Source: a virus
DNA: 23,104 bases
Direction: 5' to 3' (one strand)
IMG/VR virus record: IMGVR_UViG_3300009422_001936
Coordinates: 1 to 23,104 of that record
In this document: in pieces, positions 14,653 to 21,702 of the stretch
How positions within the stretch are numbered: the first letter of the stretch is position 1
How the letters are laid out: every line of letters starts with the position of its first letter
Notes under the pieces: model-generated
The model's input: the letters and a program-made list of their open reading frames with translations, nothing else
What the model was told of the DNA's origin: nothing
The model's database searches: none
Made by a program: the position numbers and the translations under genes

Positions 14653-15772
14653 AGATATTGTTAATAGTCATAACGAGTGGGATACATTAGAAGAAGTAAT
14701 CGTCGGTAAGGGTTTACCGGAGAAGATACCGGCATTGGATTTTACGTTTAGACTTCATTTTCATGATAATATATATAATGTAACCTCAACATGTGGTTCA
14801 AAATTAGTCAATGATAAAAATACCCAAGAATTGCATATCAATAAAAGACATATACATGAACATAATGAAGATATTGAAAATTATGTAGACTTATTAAAAA
14901 GTCATGGTATAACAGTCAGAAGACCTAAAACCCCAGATAAAATAAATACGATTAAAACACCTGACTGGGAAAGTTCTAATCACCCTGCATTAAATGTAAG
15001 AGATTTAACTATGATAGTTGGTAATAAAATTATTGAAACTCCACCAAGTTTAAGATTTCGTTATTTTGAAAATGATTTTTTAAAACATTTATTTTTAGAA
15101 TATTTTAAATCTGGGGCTGAATGGATAACAGCTCCAAGACCGTTAATGGTAGATGAATCATTTGATTTAAGTTATTATGAAAAAGATAACGGGGCTATAG
15201 CTGAATATAGATCATTAGTAAAGGAAAGCAAAATGAGTTGTGGTCATGAAATAATGTTTGATGCGGCCAATTGTATGAGATTAGGAGAGCATATTCTTTT
15301 TAATTCTAGTACCAAAAATTCAGACCTAGGTCTTCAATGGTTGCAACGTACACTTGGTGATAGATATAAAATATTAAAGACTAATGTTACTGATACACAC
15401 ATCGATTCAACGTTTTTACCTCTCCGTCCTGGTTTAGCATTAATGCTTAAGCCTGATAAAAAACATTTATTGCCTAAATGCATACAAACCTGGGACCTAA
15501 TTGATATACCTTTAAGAGATAGATCTGCAGAAGATATAAATGACCAAGGTATAAAATTAGCTAGCCCTAGGATTGAATTAAATGTATTATCAATTGATAA
15601 ATCTACTATTATTTGTCACCCTGAATATAGAGATATATTACATGAAAAACTTAGGAAATATAAATTTAATGTAATACCTTGCAGAATGAGGCATTGTGAA
15701 TTATTTTCAGGGGCTCATCACTGTTTAACCTTAGATGTTAGACGTAACGGTAAGCTTGAAAATTATTTTTGA
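14639..15772 (+). CDS. Arginine amidinotransferase (AGAT/StrB1 type)
   Basis: The ATG at 14639 gives 377 aa, starting MKPGKDIVNSHNEWDTLEEV; this overlaps the previous gene by 14 nt, and a longer in-frame start at 14591 adds a shadow of the previous gene. NEWDTLEEVIVGKG is the family's N-terminal signature. The pentein-fold active site is intact by position: D208 in MFDAAN, H254 in DTHIDSTF and C362 in GAHHCLTLDVRR. RDLTMIVGNKIIE and RFRYFE are also typical. The enzyme moves the amidino group from arginine to an amine, forming guanidinoacetate in AGAT or a guanidino-cyclitol in streptomycin biosynthesis (StrB1). With sugar genes on both sides, an amino-sugar acceptor is the better guess. This is a confident family call; substrate unknown. 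Confidence 0.85.
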   Translation: MKPGKDIVNSHNEWDTLEEVIVGKGLPEKIPALDFTFRLHFHDNIYNVTSTCGSKLVNDKNTQELHINKRHIHEHNEDIENYVDLLKSHGITVRRPKTPDKINTIKTPDWESSNHPALNVRDLTMIVGNKIIETPPSLRFRYFENDFLKHLFLEYFKSGAEWITAPRPLMVDESFDLSYYEKDNGAIAEYRSLVKESKMSCGHEIMFDAANCMRLGEHILFNSSTKNSDLGLQWLQRTLGDRYKILKTNVTDTHIDSTFLPLRPGLALMLKPDKKHLLPKCIQTWDLIDIPLRDRSAEDINDQGIKLASPRIELNVLSIDKSTIICHPEYRDILHEKLRKYKFNVIPCRMRHCELFSGAHHCLTLDVRRNGKLENYF

Positions 15773-15773
15773 T

Positions 15774-16703
15774 ATGAAAATATTAAAAGAAATTAATAAA
15801 ATAAAAAATGTTGTAATTATAGGTGGTTCTGGATGTATAGGTACTGCAACTTGTAATTATTTTACAACATTAGGTATAGCAGTTACTGTTATAGATATAG
15901 TTCCACCTGAAGATCCTAATTTAAATTATATTCATTGTGATATAAGAAACTTTAAAGATTTAAATAAAGCTTTAAATGGTGCAGAATATGTTTATATATT
16001 AGCAGCTATATCTGATGCTAATGAAAATAGTAGTTCACCACTTAAATCAATGGATATTAATATTGGTGGTATTAATAATGTTTTAATAGCTTCGCGTAAT
16101 AATAAAGTTAAAAGGGTTATATTTTCAAGTACGGTTTGGGTTTATAGCGAAAGTGGAGAAATAAATGTTAATGAAGATAGTATTATATCTTCCAATAATG
16201 TTAAACATAATTATACTGCTAGTAAAATAGCTGGAGAGATGTTAATTAGATCATATTGTAACTTATATAATTTAAATTATACTATAATGAGATATGGGAT
16301 TGCTTATGGTCCAAAAACTAACAGTAATACTGCTATTTCAAATTTTATTAATAAAGCTTTTAATGGTGAATCAATTTATATAAACGGTGATGGTAAAGCA
16401 TATAGAAATTTTATGTATATAACAGACCATGCAAGAGCTAATTTATCTGTTTTACATAAAAATGCTATTAATCAAACGATTAATTTTGATGGTCCGGAGT
16501 CTATTACAATCAAAACTGTTGCAGATTTAGTTAAAAAGCATATAAATAAAAAAATTAAAATTAAATGTATTGATAGTAAGCCAGGTGACTATAAAGGTAG
16601 AAATGTATCTAATGAAAAAAGTCTTAATCTGTTAGATTGGAAGCCTGAAGTTTTATTCGAAGAAGGTCTTAAAAAACAAATTAAAATATTATGTCAGGAA
16701 TAA
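15774..16703 (+). CDS. NAD(P)-dependent nucleotide-sugar epimerase/dehydratase
   Basis: In 309 aa, GGSGCIG (17-23) is the GxxGxxG dinucleotide site, FSSTVWVY carries the catalytic Ser/Thr strand, and Y147-T-A-S-K151 is the YxxxK pair of extended SDR enzymes. MRYGIAYGPK and the NGDGKAYRNFMYITDHA segment are typical of nucleotide-sugar epimerases. The start ATG is 2 nt after the amidinotransferase stop; an upstream TTG at 15735 is ignored because it adds a non-homologous tail. Which sugar and which carbon cannot be told. It overlaps the next gene by 13 nt. Confidence 0.8.
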   Translation: MKILKEINKIKNVVIIGGSGCIGTATCNYFTTLGIAVTVIDIVPPEDPNLNYIHCDIRNFKDLNKALNGAEYVYILAAISDANENSSSPLKSMDINIGGINNVLIASRNNKVKRVIFSSTVWVYSESGEINVNEDSIISSNNVKHNYTASKIAGEMLIRSYCNLYNLNYTIMRYGIAYGPKTNSNTAISNFINKAFNGESIYINGDGKAYRNFMYITDHARANLSVLHKNAINQTINFDGPESITIKTVADLVKKHINKKIKIKCIDSKPGDYKGRNVSNEKSLNLLDWKPEVLFEEGLKKQIKILCQE

Positions 16704-17452
16704 TTGTAACTTTTAGTTTTAATAATGATTATGTTTCTTATGGTAAATTATTATGTAAATCTATTTTAGAATCAGGTTCAGATGTAGATGTTTTTGCGAG
16801 ATGCGTTAATATAGAGGATAATAATATTAATTATTTTAGAAGCACTTACCCTAGTTTTGTTTTTTACGAGGATAATATAACTCTTAATAAAGATAAAAAA
16901 TTTTTAAAAAATGAAATACCTAAAAACGAAAATCTATCCCCTATATACAATAAAGAATTAAGAAAGTTTGTAACTAAAACTAAAAATGTTAATGTTTCAA
17001 AATATAGTGAAGAATCTGCATATACATGTCATAGTAGATTTTTAAATATAGTTAAACTTTTAAATGAAAAACCTAAAGATACAATAATATTATGTATAGA
17101 TGTTGATACAATATTTAAAAGAAGGGTTAATGAAAATATTGTTAATGATATGGTAGATAAAGATTTAATGGTATATAAAAACGTTAATGGTGAATTTAAT
17201 GAAGAAGGTTGTTTTATACTCAAATGCAATAATAAAATTAATTCATTTTTTAATAATATAAATGATATAGTTCAAAAAGATTTTCTAAATTGGGACATCG
17301 ATGGATTTGCTTTAAAGAAGTTACTTACCAATAATAAAACTATTAAAATTAAACAATTAGATATAAAAAAATATAAAGATAAAAAATTAACTGATAAGTC
17401 TTTATTATGGTCTGGTGATTCTCACGTTAAAAATAATTTAAAATTTAGGTAA
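16691..17452 (+). CDS. DxD glycosyltransferase, paralogue 4
   Basis: The 253-aa protein begins MSGIIVTFSFNNDYVSYGKLLCKS. It keeps YSEESAYTCHSR (105-116, an altered signature), D137-V-D139 in CIDVDTIFKR, GCFILKCNN, a W-x-I-D near 200, and a terminal LLWSGDSHVK. It ends in NLKFR and lacks the EYxKY tail of the others, so it is the most diverged copy with paralogue 3. The gene lies downstream of the epimerase, separate from the first three copies, with its own partner paralogue 5 next to it. Confidence 0.65.
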   Translation: MSGIIVTFSFNNDYVSYGKLLCKSILESGSDVDVFARCVNIEDNNINYFRSTYPSFVFYEDNITLNKDKKFLKNEIPKNENLSPIYNKELRKFVTKTKNVNVSKYSEESAYTCHSRFLNIVKLLNEKPKDTIILCIDVDTIFKRRVNENIVNDMVDKDLMVYKNVNGEFNEEGCFILKCNNKINSFFNNINDIVQKDFLNWDIDGFALKKLLTNNKTIKIKQLDIKKYKDKKLTDKSLLWSGDSHVKNNLKFR

Positions 17453-17460
17453 ATTTATAA

Positions 17461-18252
17461 ATGGTTATTTGTTGTACAACAAACGAAAAATATATTAAGT
17501 TTACATTAGCTCTAATTAATTCAATTAGAAAAAATTGTAAAATAAAATATAAAGTAGAATGTCTATGTGTAAATGTAAGTAAAGAAAGTGTAAAAAAACT
17601 TAAAAATTTAGGTAATGTTAACTGTATTATTGATAATACTTTATTATCTAAAAAAAGAACTTTAACTACTCCAGATAATTCTACTTTAACTTCTATTTTT
17701 AACCGTGATAAAGATTACGGTTGTCTTGTAAGTGAAGAAGCATGTTATTGCAGTAATAAAAGATTTGATTTAGTTTATAATACTCTTCTAAAGAATGATT
17801 ATGTTTTGTTTTTGGATGTAGATGCAATTATACGAAAAGATCTTAATGAGTTATTTTTAAGATATAAAAATTTCGATATAACTATTAAAAAAAATATTAA
17901 TTCTACAATATATGGTACTCGAAAAGTACTTAAAATATCAGAACCGAATAATATAATATACCAACAAGGGGTATTCTTCGTTAAAAGCAATACTAAAACG
18001 ATAAATTTTTATAATAGTTTAAAACGTATTGTAGAAAAAGATATTTTTAATTGGAATATAGATCAAATCGCATTTTATAATGAAATTGAAAAGCATAATT
18101 TAAATTTAAATCAATTAGATACTACCTTTAAAGATGTTTATAATAACCCAGGAGACTTTAAAGATGCAAGTCATATATGGTCAGGTGCGTGGAAAGAAAA
18201 ATACTCTAATGAAAAATATTTAACTGAATTTTTTAAATATGCTATTGAATAG
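17461..18252 (+). CDS. DxD glycosyltransferase, paralogue 5
   Basis: The 263-aa protein starts directly with the family strand, VICCTTNEKYIKFTLALINS. It has VSEEACYCSN (90-99), D119-V-D121 in FLDVDAIIRKD, QQGVFFVKSN, WNIDQIAFY, TFKD and HIWSGAWKEK, then EKYLTEFFKYA. All signature residues are present, so it should be active. After it comes a 29-nt gap with a palindrome, the first real break in the operon, then the deacetylase. Confidence 0.7.
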   Translation: MVICCTTNEKYIKFTLALINSIRKNCKIKYKVECLCVNVSKESVKKLKNLGNVNCIIDNTLLSKKRTLTTPDNSTLTSIFNRDKDYGCLVSEEACYCSNKRFDLVYNTLLKNDYVLFLDVDAIIRKDLNELFLRYKNFDITIKKNINSTIYGTRKVLKISEPNNIIYQQGVFFVKSNTKTINFYNSLKRIVEKDIFNWNIDQIAFYNEIEKHNLNLNQLDTTFKDVYNNPGDFKDASHIWSGAWKEKYSNEKYLTEFFKYAIE

Positions 18253-18262
18253 TTAAGGTTAT

Positions 18263-18279
18263 ATACTATAATATAGTAT
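18263..18279. promoter_or_regulatory. 17-bp palindrome upstream of the deacetylase gene
   Basis: ATACTAT and ATAGTAT form a perfect 7-bp inverted repeat around AAT, and the ATG of the PIG-L gene follows 2 nt after it. The centre contains TATAAT, a match to a -10 box, but no -35 element is clear. It could be an operator, an internal promoter or a weak hairpin; at 14 A-T pairs it would be a poor terminator. Confidence 0.4.
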
Positions 18280-18281
18280 TC

Positions 18282-18893
18282 ATGAAATACTTAATTATAG
18301 CTCCGCATGCAGATGATGAATTATTAGGTTGCGGTGGTACCGTAAATAAATTATTACGTTCAGGTGAAGAAGTATACTTATTAGTTTGCTCTACCCGGCA
18401 TAATGATTTAGCAAAATATAAAGATGTGTTTTCGTTATTTACTGATTATTACGAATTACCATTTGAAGATGAAAAGTTACATAGATATAATTTACTTAAA
18501 GCTATAGAACCAATCTATAACAATATAAAACCTGATACAATATTTATACCTAATAAAGATGACTTTAATTTAGACCATCAAGAAGTTTATGAAGCTTGTC
18601 AAGTAGTTTTAAGAAGATTTCAAACTCATCAACCTAGAGAAATTTTAATGTATGAAGTACCATCATCAACAACTCAATCTTTTAAAAATAACTTTAAATG
18701 CAATTATTATATAGAGTTGAATGATGCTGATATTAAGTTTAAAGTTAATAACTTTATGAAATATATAAATGAAATAAGAGATTACCCTAATCCGCGAAAT
18801 GAGGAAGGTATATTAACTTATGCAAAATTTAGAGGTATGGAATGTAATGCAAAATTTGCAGAAGGGTTTAATTTAATATATAAAAAAATATGA
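18282..18893 (+). CDS. PIG-L/LmbE-type N-deacetylase
   Basis: The 203-aa protein has APH9-A-D11-D12-E at its N-terminus, the metal-binding PHxDD(E) motif of the family, followed by LLGCGGT. Later, DFNLD98-H99-QEV supplies the second half of the zinc site (usual HPDH). Family members remove the N-acetyl group from GlcNAc-type sugars, as in mycothiol, bacillithiol, GPI and aminoglycoside pathways (BtrD/NeoL type). The length is normal for a short member. The free amine it makes would be the natural acceptor for the amidinotransferase in this operon. It overlaps the aminotransferase by 4 nt (ATGA). Confidence 0.8.
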   Translation: MKYLIIAPHADDELLGCGGTVNKLLRSGEEVYLLVCSTRHNDLAKYKDVFSLFTDYYELPFEDEKLHRYNLLKAIEPIYNNIKPDTIFIPNKDDFNLDHQEVYEACQVVLRRFQTHQPREILMYEVPSSTTQSFKNNFKCNYYIELNDADIKFKVNNFMKYINEIRDYPNPRNEEGILTYAKFRGMECNAKFAEGFNLIYKKI

Positions 18894-19534
18894 AAACAGT
18901 TTGGGAAAATGTAGATAAGTTTGAAGAGATTATTGCTGATTATGCAGGTAGTAAGTATGCAGTAGCAGTTGATAGTTGCACTAATGCTCTTTTTTTATCT
19001 TTTAAGTATTGTAAAGATGTATTAGAATTAGGTGATTGGTTTGTAGATATACCTAAACAGACATATGTATCTGTACCTATGCAAGCAATTAATGCTGGTT
19101 ATAAAGTTAAGTTTGTAGATAAATCATGGGCTGGCTCTTATAAATTAGGTAGTTTACCTATTATAGATTCAGCACAAAAATTTTGCTCACAAATGTATGA
19201 AAATGATACATTTTATTGCCTATCTTTTAATTTTAAAAAAATATTATCTACCGGAAAAGGTGGTATGATTTTAACTGATAATAAAGATGCGTATGAATGG
19301 TTTAGAAGAGTAAGATATGATGGTAGACCTTCTATTTATTATAACGATATGATGCATATGCCTGTTAATGAAATTGGTTATCATATGTATATGGCACCTG
19401 AACAAGCGGTAATGGGTATACAAAATTTTTATACTATAAATCCTAATAGAGATAGTAATAGTTCTTGTAGCGATGATTATAAAATCGATTTATCTAAACT
19501 AGATTGCTTTAATGAAGATAATTGTATTAGGTAA
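18890..19534 (+). CDS. Compact DegT/DnrJ/EryC1-type PLP aminotransferase
   Basis: In 214 aa (about 360-400 is usual), the core PLP region is present: SKYAVAVDSCTNAL binds the cofactor phosphate, D93-S-A-Q is the aspartate that contacts the pyridine nitrogen, and SFNFK116-K117 before ILSTGKGGMILTD holds the Schiff-base lysine (K117 by alignment). The C-terminal small domain is missing; the protein ends in YKIDLSKLDCF, which looks like a natural end, as in compact DegT proteins I recall from marine phages. It would transfer an amino group to a keto-sugar if complete, or need a partner. The reductase gene overlaps by 23 nt. Confidence 0.75.
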   Translation: MKTVWENVDKFEEIIADYAGSKYAVAVDSCTNALFLSFKYCKDVLELGDWFVDIPKQTYVSVPMQAINAGYKVKFVDKSWAGSYKLGSLPIIDSAQKFCSQMYENDTFYCLSFNFKKILSTGKGGMILTDNKDAYEWFRRVRYDGRPSIYYNDMMHMPVNEIGYHMYMAPEQAVMGIQNFYTINPNRDSNSSCSDDYKIDLSKLDCFNEDNCIR

Positions 19535-20312
19535 CGGTAACGCTGGTAGTTATGTATACAGCTATTTGTCAAAATCTTTTAAGTGTAAGTTATTTACCAG
19601 AAAAGATTTTGATGCTATCAATACTGACTTTAGTTTTATTAAAAATGCTATAGATTCTGATGATGTTATTATTAATTGTGTTGGTATTTTAAAACCAAAA
19701 ATATCAAGTGTTGGTATTGAAAATACATTTTTAATAAATTCTGTTTTTCCTAATAAGTTATACGAAATATGTAAACATAATAATGCTCATTTTATACATA
19801 TTTGTTCTGATTGTGTTTTTAAAGGTGATAAAGGTAATTATACAGAAGATAGCCTAACAGATGCAACTGATATATACGCATTATCTAAAAGTTTAGTTAA
19901 AAATGGTATTATAATTAGAACATCATTTGTAGGTGAAAATAGCGGTTTACTTAAATGGTTATTATCTAATAAAAATAATGTTATTAATGGATATGATAAC
20001 TGTCTTTGGAATGGTATTACAGCTTTAGAATTAGCTAAGTTTATCGAAAAGTTAATTAAATTTAGACTTTTTAATGAGAAAATTATACACATTTTTAGTA
20101 ATAAAATTTATAGTAAATATGAACTTTGTAAATTGATTAATAAGGTATATAATTTAAATATTAAGGTAAATAAATTATCAGCTAAAACTATTGAAGGTAC
20201 TAAAATTAATAATGTACTTGATAGATCTTTAAATTCTAATAAACAGTATTTTAATCTTATAAATAACGATCTCGAAAAACAATTAATAGATATTAAATTA
20301 TGGAAAATATAA
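19512..20312 (+). CDS. RmlD-like dTDP-4-keto-sugar reductase (SDR)
   Basis: The 266-aa protein starts MKIIVLGNGNAGSYVY, with a GxGxxG coenzyme site at residues 7-12. It has VIINCVGIL and ICSDCVFKGDKGNYTEDS, the latter close to the SDYVFDG...Y.E.D pattern of dTDP-4-dehydrorhamnose reductases. Y122-A-L-S-K126 is the catalytic YxxxK. Length is a little short of RmlD (about 290). It reduces a 4-keto nucleotide-sugar, possibly to a deoxysugar such as rhamnose or a related sugar; no rmlA, B or C is in the window, so the substrate would come from the host or from outside the window. Confidence 0.75.
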   Translation: MKIIVLGNGNAGSYVYSYLSKSFKCKLFTRKDFDAINTDFSFIKNAIDSDDVIINCVGILKPKISSVGIENTFLINSVFPNKLYEICKHNNAHFIHICSDCVFKGDKGNYTEDSLTDATDIYALSKSLVKNGIIIRTSFVGENSGLLKWLLSNKNNVINGYDNCLWNGITALELAKFIEKLIKFRLFNEKIIHIFSNKIYSKYELCKLINKVYNLNIKVNKLSAKTIEGTKINNVLDRSLNSNKQYFNLINNDLEKQLIDIKLWKI

Positions 20313-21010
20313 ATATTTGTTACGTTATTACCGGTGAGGTTAATTATATTGATTTAACTCTCAAATCAATAAAGTACATTGAAAAAACATTTAAAAGCTC
20401 AAAATATAAACTAAAGTTTTTTGTTGTTAGTGAAGAAAAAATTAAGCTTCCTTCTTTTATAAAAAATATTATTTCACCATATAAAGATATACCAATATTA
20501 TGGCAAAGAATGTATATACCTGAATTACTGAATGTTAAAAAATGCATATTTTTAGATAGTGATACAATAACTTTATCATGTATATCTAAATTATGGGAAA
20601 CTGATCTTAATGGTAATATAGTCGGGGCAGTTGAAAGTCATTTTCTTAAACCGACCGATGAATTACCGTTTTATGTTTTTTATCAATTAGATTATAAACC
20701 TTATAATAAAGTAAAAAAATTTTTTAATTGCGGGGTCCAAGTTATTGATTGTAATAAATGGTTAAAAAATAATATAGCGGAAAAAATGTTACCGTTATAT
20801 TTAGAATTATTAAAAGTTAAACATTATAGTTACAAAATGGATGAACCTGTTTTTTGTACAGTTTTACAAAATAAAATACAAAAATTAGATAAAAAATGGA
20901 ATTTTTTACCGGTGGATAATAGTATTAGACCAGCGATAATACACTATTACGGTATGTATTGTAGAAATAAACCAGACCCAGAATTCTGGGGTAAAGGGAT
21001 TGATGATTAA
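20300..21010 (+). CDS. GT8-family glycosyltransferase
   Basis: In 236 aa, D86-S-D88 in CIFLDSDTITL is the DxD, FNCGVQVIDCNKW is the typical strand of the GT8 (glycogenin/LgtC) family, and IIHYYG near 215-220 is the C-terminal histidine motif, the K of usual HxxGxxKPW being less clear. It differs from the five paralogues: no SEEAAYCSN and no WSG motif, so it is a separate family member. It is the last gene of the operon and overlaps the reductase by 13 nt. The sugar and acceptor are unknown; transfer to a glycan, a protein or a small molecule is possible. Confidence 0.75.
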   Translation: MENINICYVITGEVNYIDLTLKSIKYIEKTFKSSKYKLKFFVVSEEKIKLPSFIKNIISPYKDIPILWQRMYIPELLNVKKCIFLDSDTITLSCISKLWETDLNGNIVGAVESHFLKPTDELPFYVFYQLDYKPYNKVKKFFNCGVQVIDCNKWLKNNIAEKMLPLYLELLKVKHYSYKMDEPVFCTVLQNKIQKLDKKWNFLPVDNSIRPAIIHYYGMYCRNKPDPEFWGKGIDD

Positions 21011-21047
21011 ATTTTCAATAAAACTAGTTGTATAAAAAAAATAAAAA

Positions 21048-21055
21048 TATAAATA
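21048..21055 (+). promoter_or_regulatory. Exact T4 late promoter octamer (TATAAATA)
   Basis: TATAAATA lies 7 nt before the ATG at 21063, in the 52-nt gap after the sugar operon. It is the only exact plus-strand copy placed at a gene start in the window, and it marks the return to late genes. The rest of the gap is A/T-rich, with no hairpin terminator visible. Confidence 0.65.
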
Positions 21056-21062
21056 GATTAAT

Positions 21063-21251
21063 ATGAACGAAGAAAATACAAAAACATTAACTGAGCAATT
21101 TAATATTTTTACTGAAGAAGTAGAAAAATTTAACGAAAAGGGTGTAGCAGCAGCTGGAACGCGTGCTAGAAAAGCTCTTTTATAAATTGCTAAATTAACA
21201 AAAGCTATTAGAAAAGATATTCAAGATGTAAAGAATGCTGGTAAAGCATAA
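21063..21251 (+). pseudogene. Histone H1-like small protein gene, broken by an in-frame TAA
   Basis: The first 40 codons read MNEENTKTLTEQFNIFTEEV..., then KGVAAAGTRARKALL, and TAA at 21183-21185 ends them. The same frame continues after the stop with IAKLTKAIRKDIQDVKNAGKA and a second TAA at 21249-21251. This continuation completes the AGTRARKAL-x-x-IxKL pattern of H1/Hc1-like small DNA-binding proteins of marine T4-like phages. A single G to T change (GAA to TAA) would explain it. TAA is a normal stop elsewhere in the window, so recoding is unlikely in general. The intact 62-aa product would bind DNA, perhaps inside the head. Mutation, sequencing error or local readthrough are all possible. 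Confidence 0.65.
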
Positions 21252-21254
21252 ATA
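21247..21254 (+). promoter_or_regulatory. Late promoter octamer (CATAAATA)
   Basis: CATAAATA plus ATAAT precedes the GTG at 21260, the same layout as at 904 and 6907. It includes the terminal TAA of the H1-like frame. An ATG at 21258 is followed at once by TGA, so the 5-nt spacing supports GTG as the start. Confidence 0.5.
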
Positions 21255-21259
21255 ATAAT

Positions 21260-21691
21260 GTGATCACATTTAAAACATTCTTTGAGTCCAATAAACCTCT
21301 AGGTTTAATTGAAACTATAACTTTTGAAGAATTAGGTCCCATTGAAGCTAAGATTGATAGCGGCAATGGGGCTTATAATGTCTTGCATGGTGTAAACCTA
21401 CAACATGAAGGCGATCAGGTTACATTTGATACGGTTAATGATAAACAAATTACTAAACCAGTTGTAGAGTTTATTGATATTAATGTTGGTTCTGGACCAG
21501 ACGGTGAACCTACTATCGATAATAGGCCAGTTGTTGAGTTTGATATTCAAATAGGTGATAAAACATACCCTAATACAAAATTCTCTATTGGTTCCAGAGA
21601 AGGTAATGATTATAAAATATTAGTTGGTAAAGAATTTATCGAAGAACTTGGTGGTATCATCGATGTAGGTGCTGAAGGTAATTTGGATTAA
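21260..21691 (+). CDS. Retropepsin-like (RimB-type) aspartic protease, tagged
   Basis: The 143-aa protein uses GTG as start. MITFKTFFESN is a tag of the same type as those on head genes, with FFE then S. AKID33-S-G-N-G-A-YNVLH is the DSG active-site loop of single-domain retropepsins, and the late GREGN...ILVGKEFIEEL region fits the second Gly/hydrophobic segment. The family (formerly 'ATP-dependent zinc protease', PF05618) often lies beside RimK-like ligases, but none is seen here. It could process a virion or host protein. The call rests on the DSG motif and fold pattern. Confidence 0.65.
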   Translation: MITFKTFFESNKPLGLIETITFEELGPIEAKIDSGNGAYNVLHGVNLQHEGDQVTFDTVNDKQITKPVVEFIDINVGSGPDGEPTIDNRPVVEFDIQIGDKTYPNTKFSIGSREGNDYKILVGKEFIEELGGIIDVGAEGNLD

Positions 21692-21702
21692 ATTTACGGT
21701 AA

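Noticed and set aside
15735-15773. Longer TTG start for the epimerase
   Set aside because: It reads through the amidinotransferase end and adds a non-family tail; ATG 15774 starts just before the Rossmann strand.
21011-21047. Terminator after the sugar operon
   Set aside because: The gap is A/T-rich but contains no convincing GC stem followed by a T run.
21183-21185. Genome-wide TAA recoding (TAA as sense codon)
   Set aside because: Most genes here end on TAA at natural protein ends, several in tight overlaps, so TAA works as stop. Only the H1-like gene suggests otherwise.
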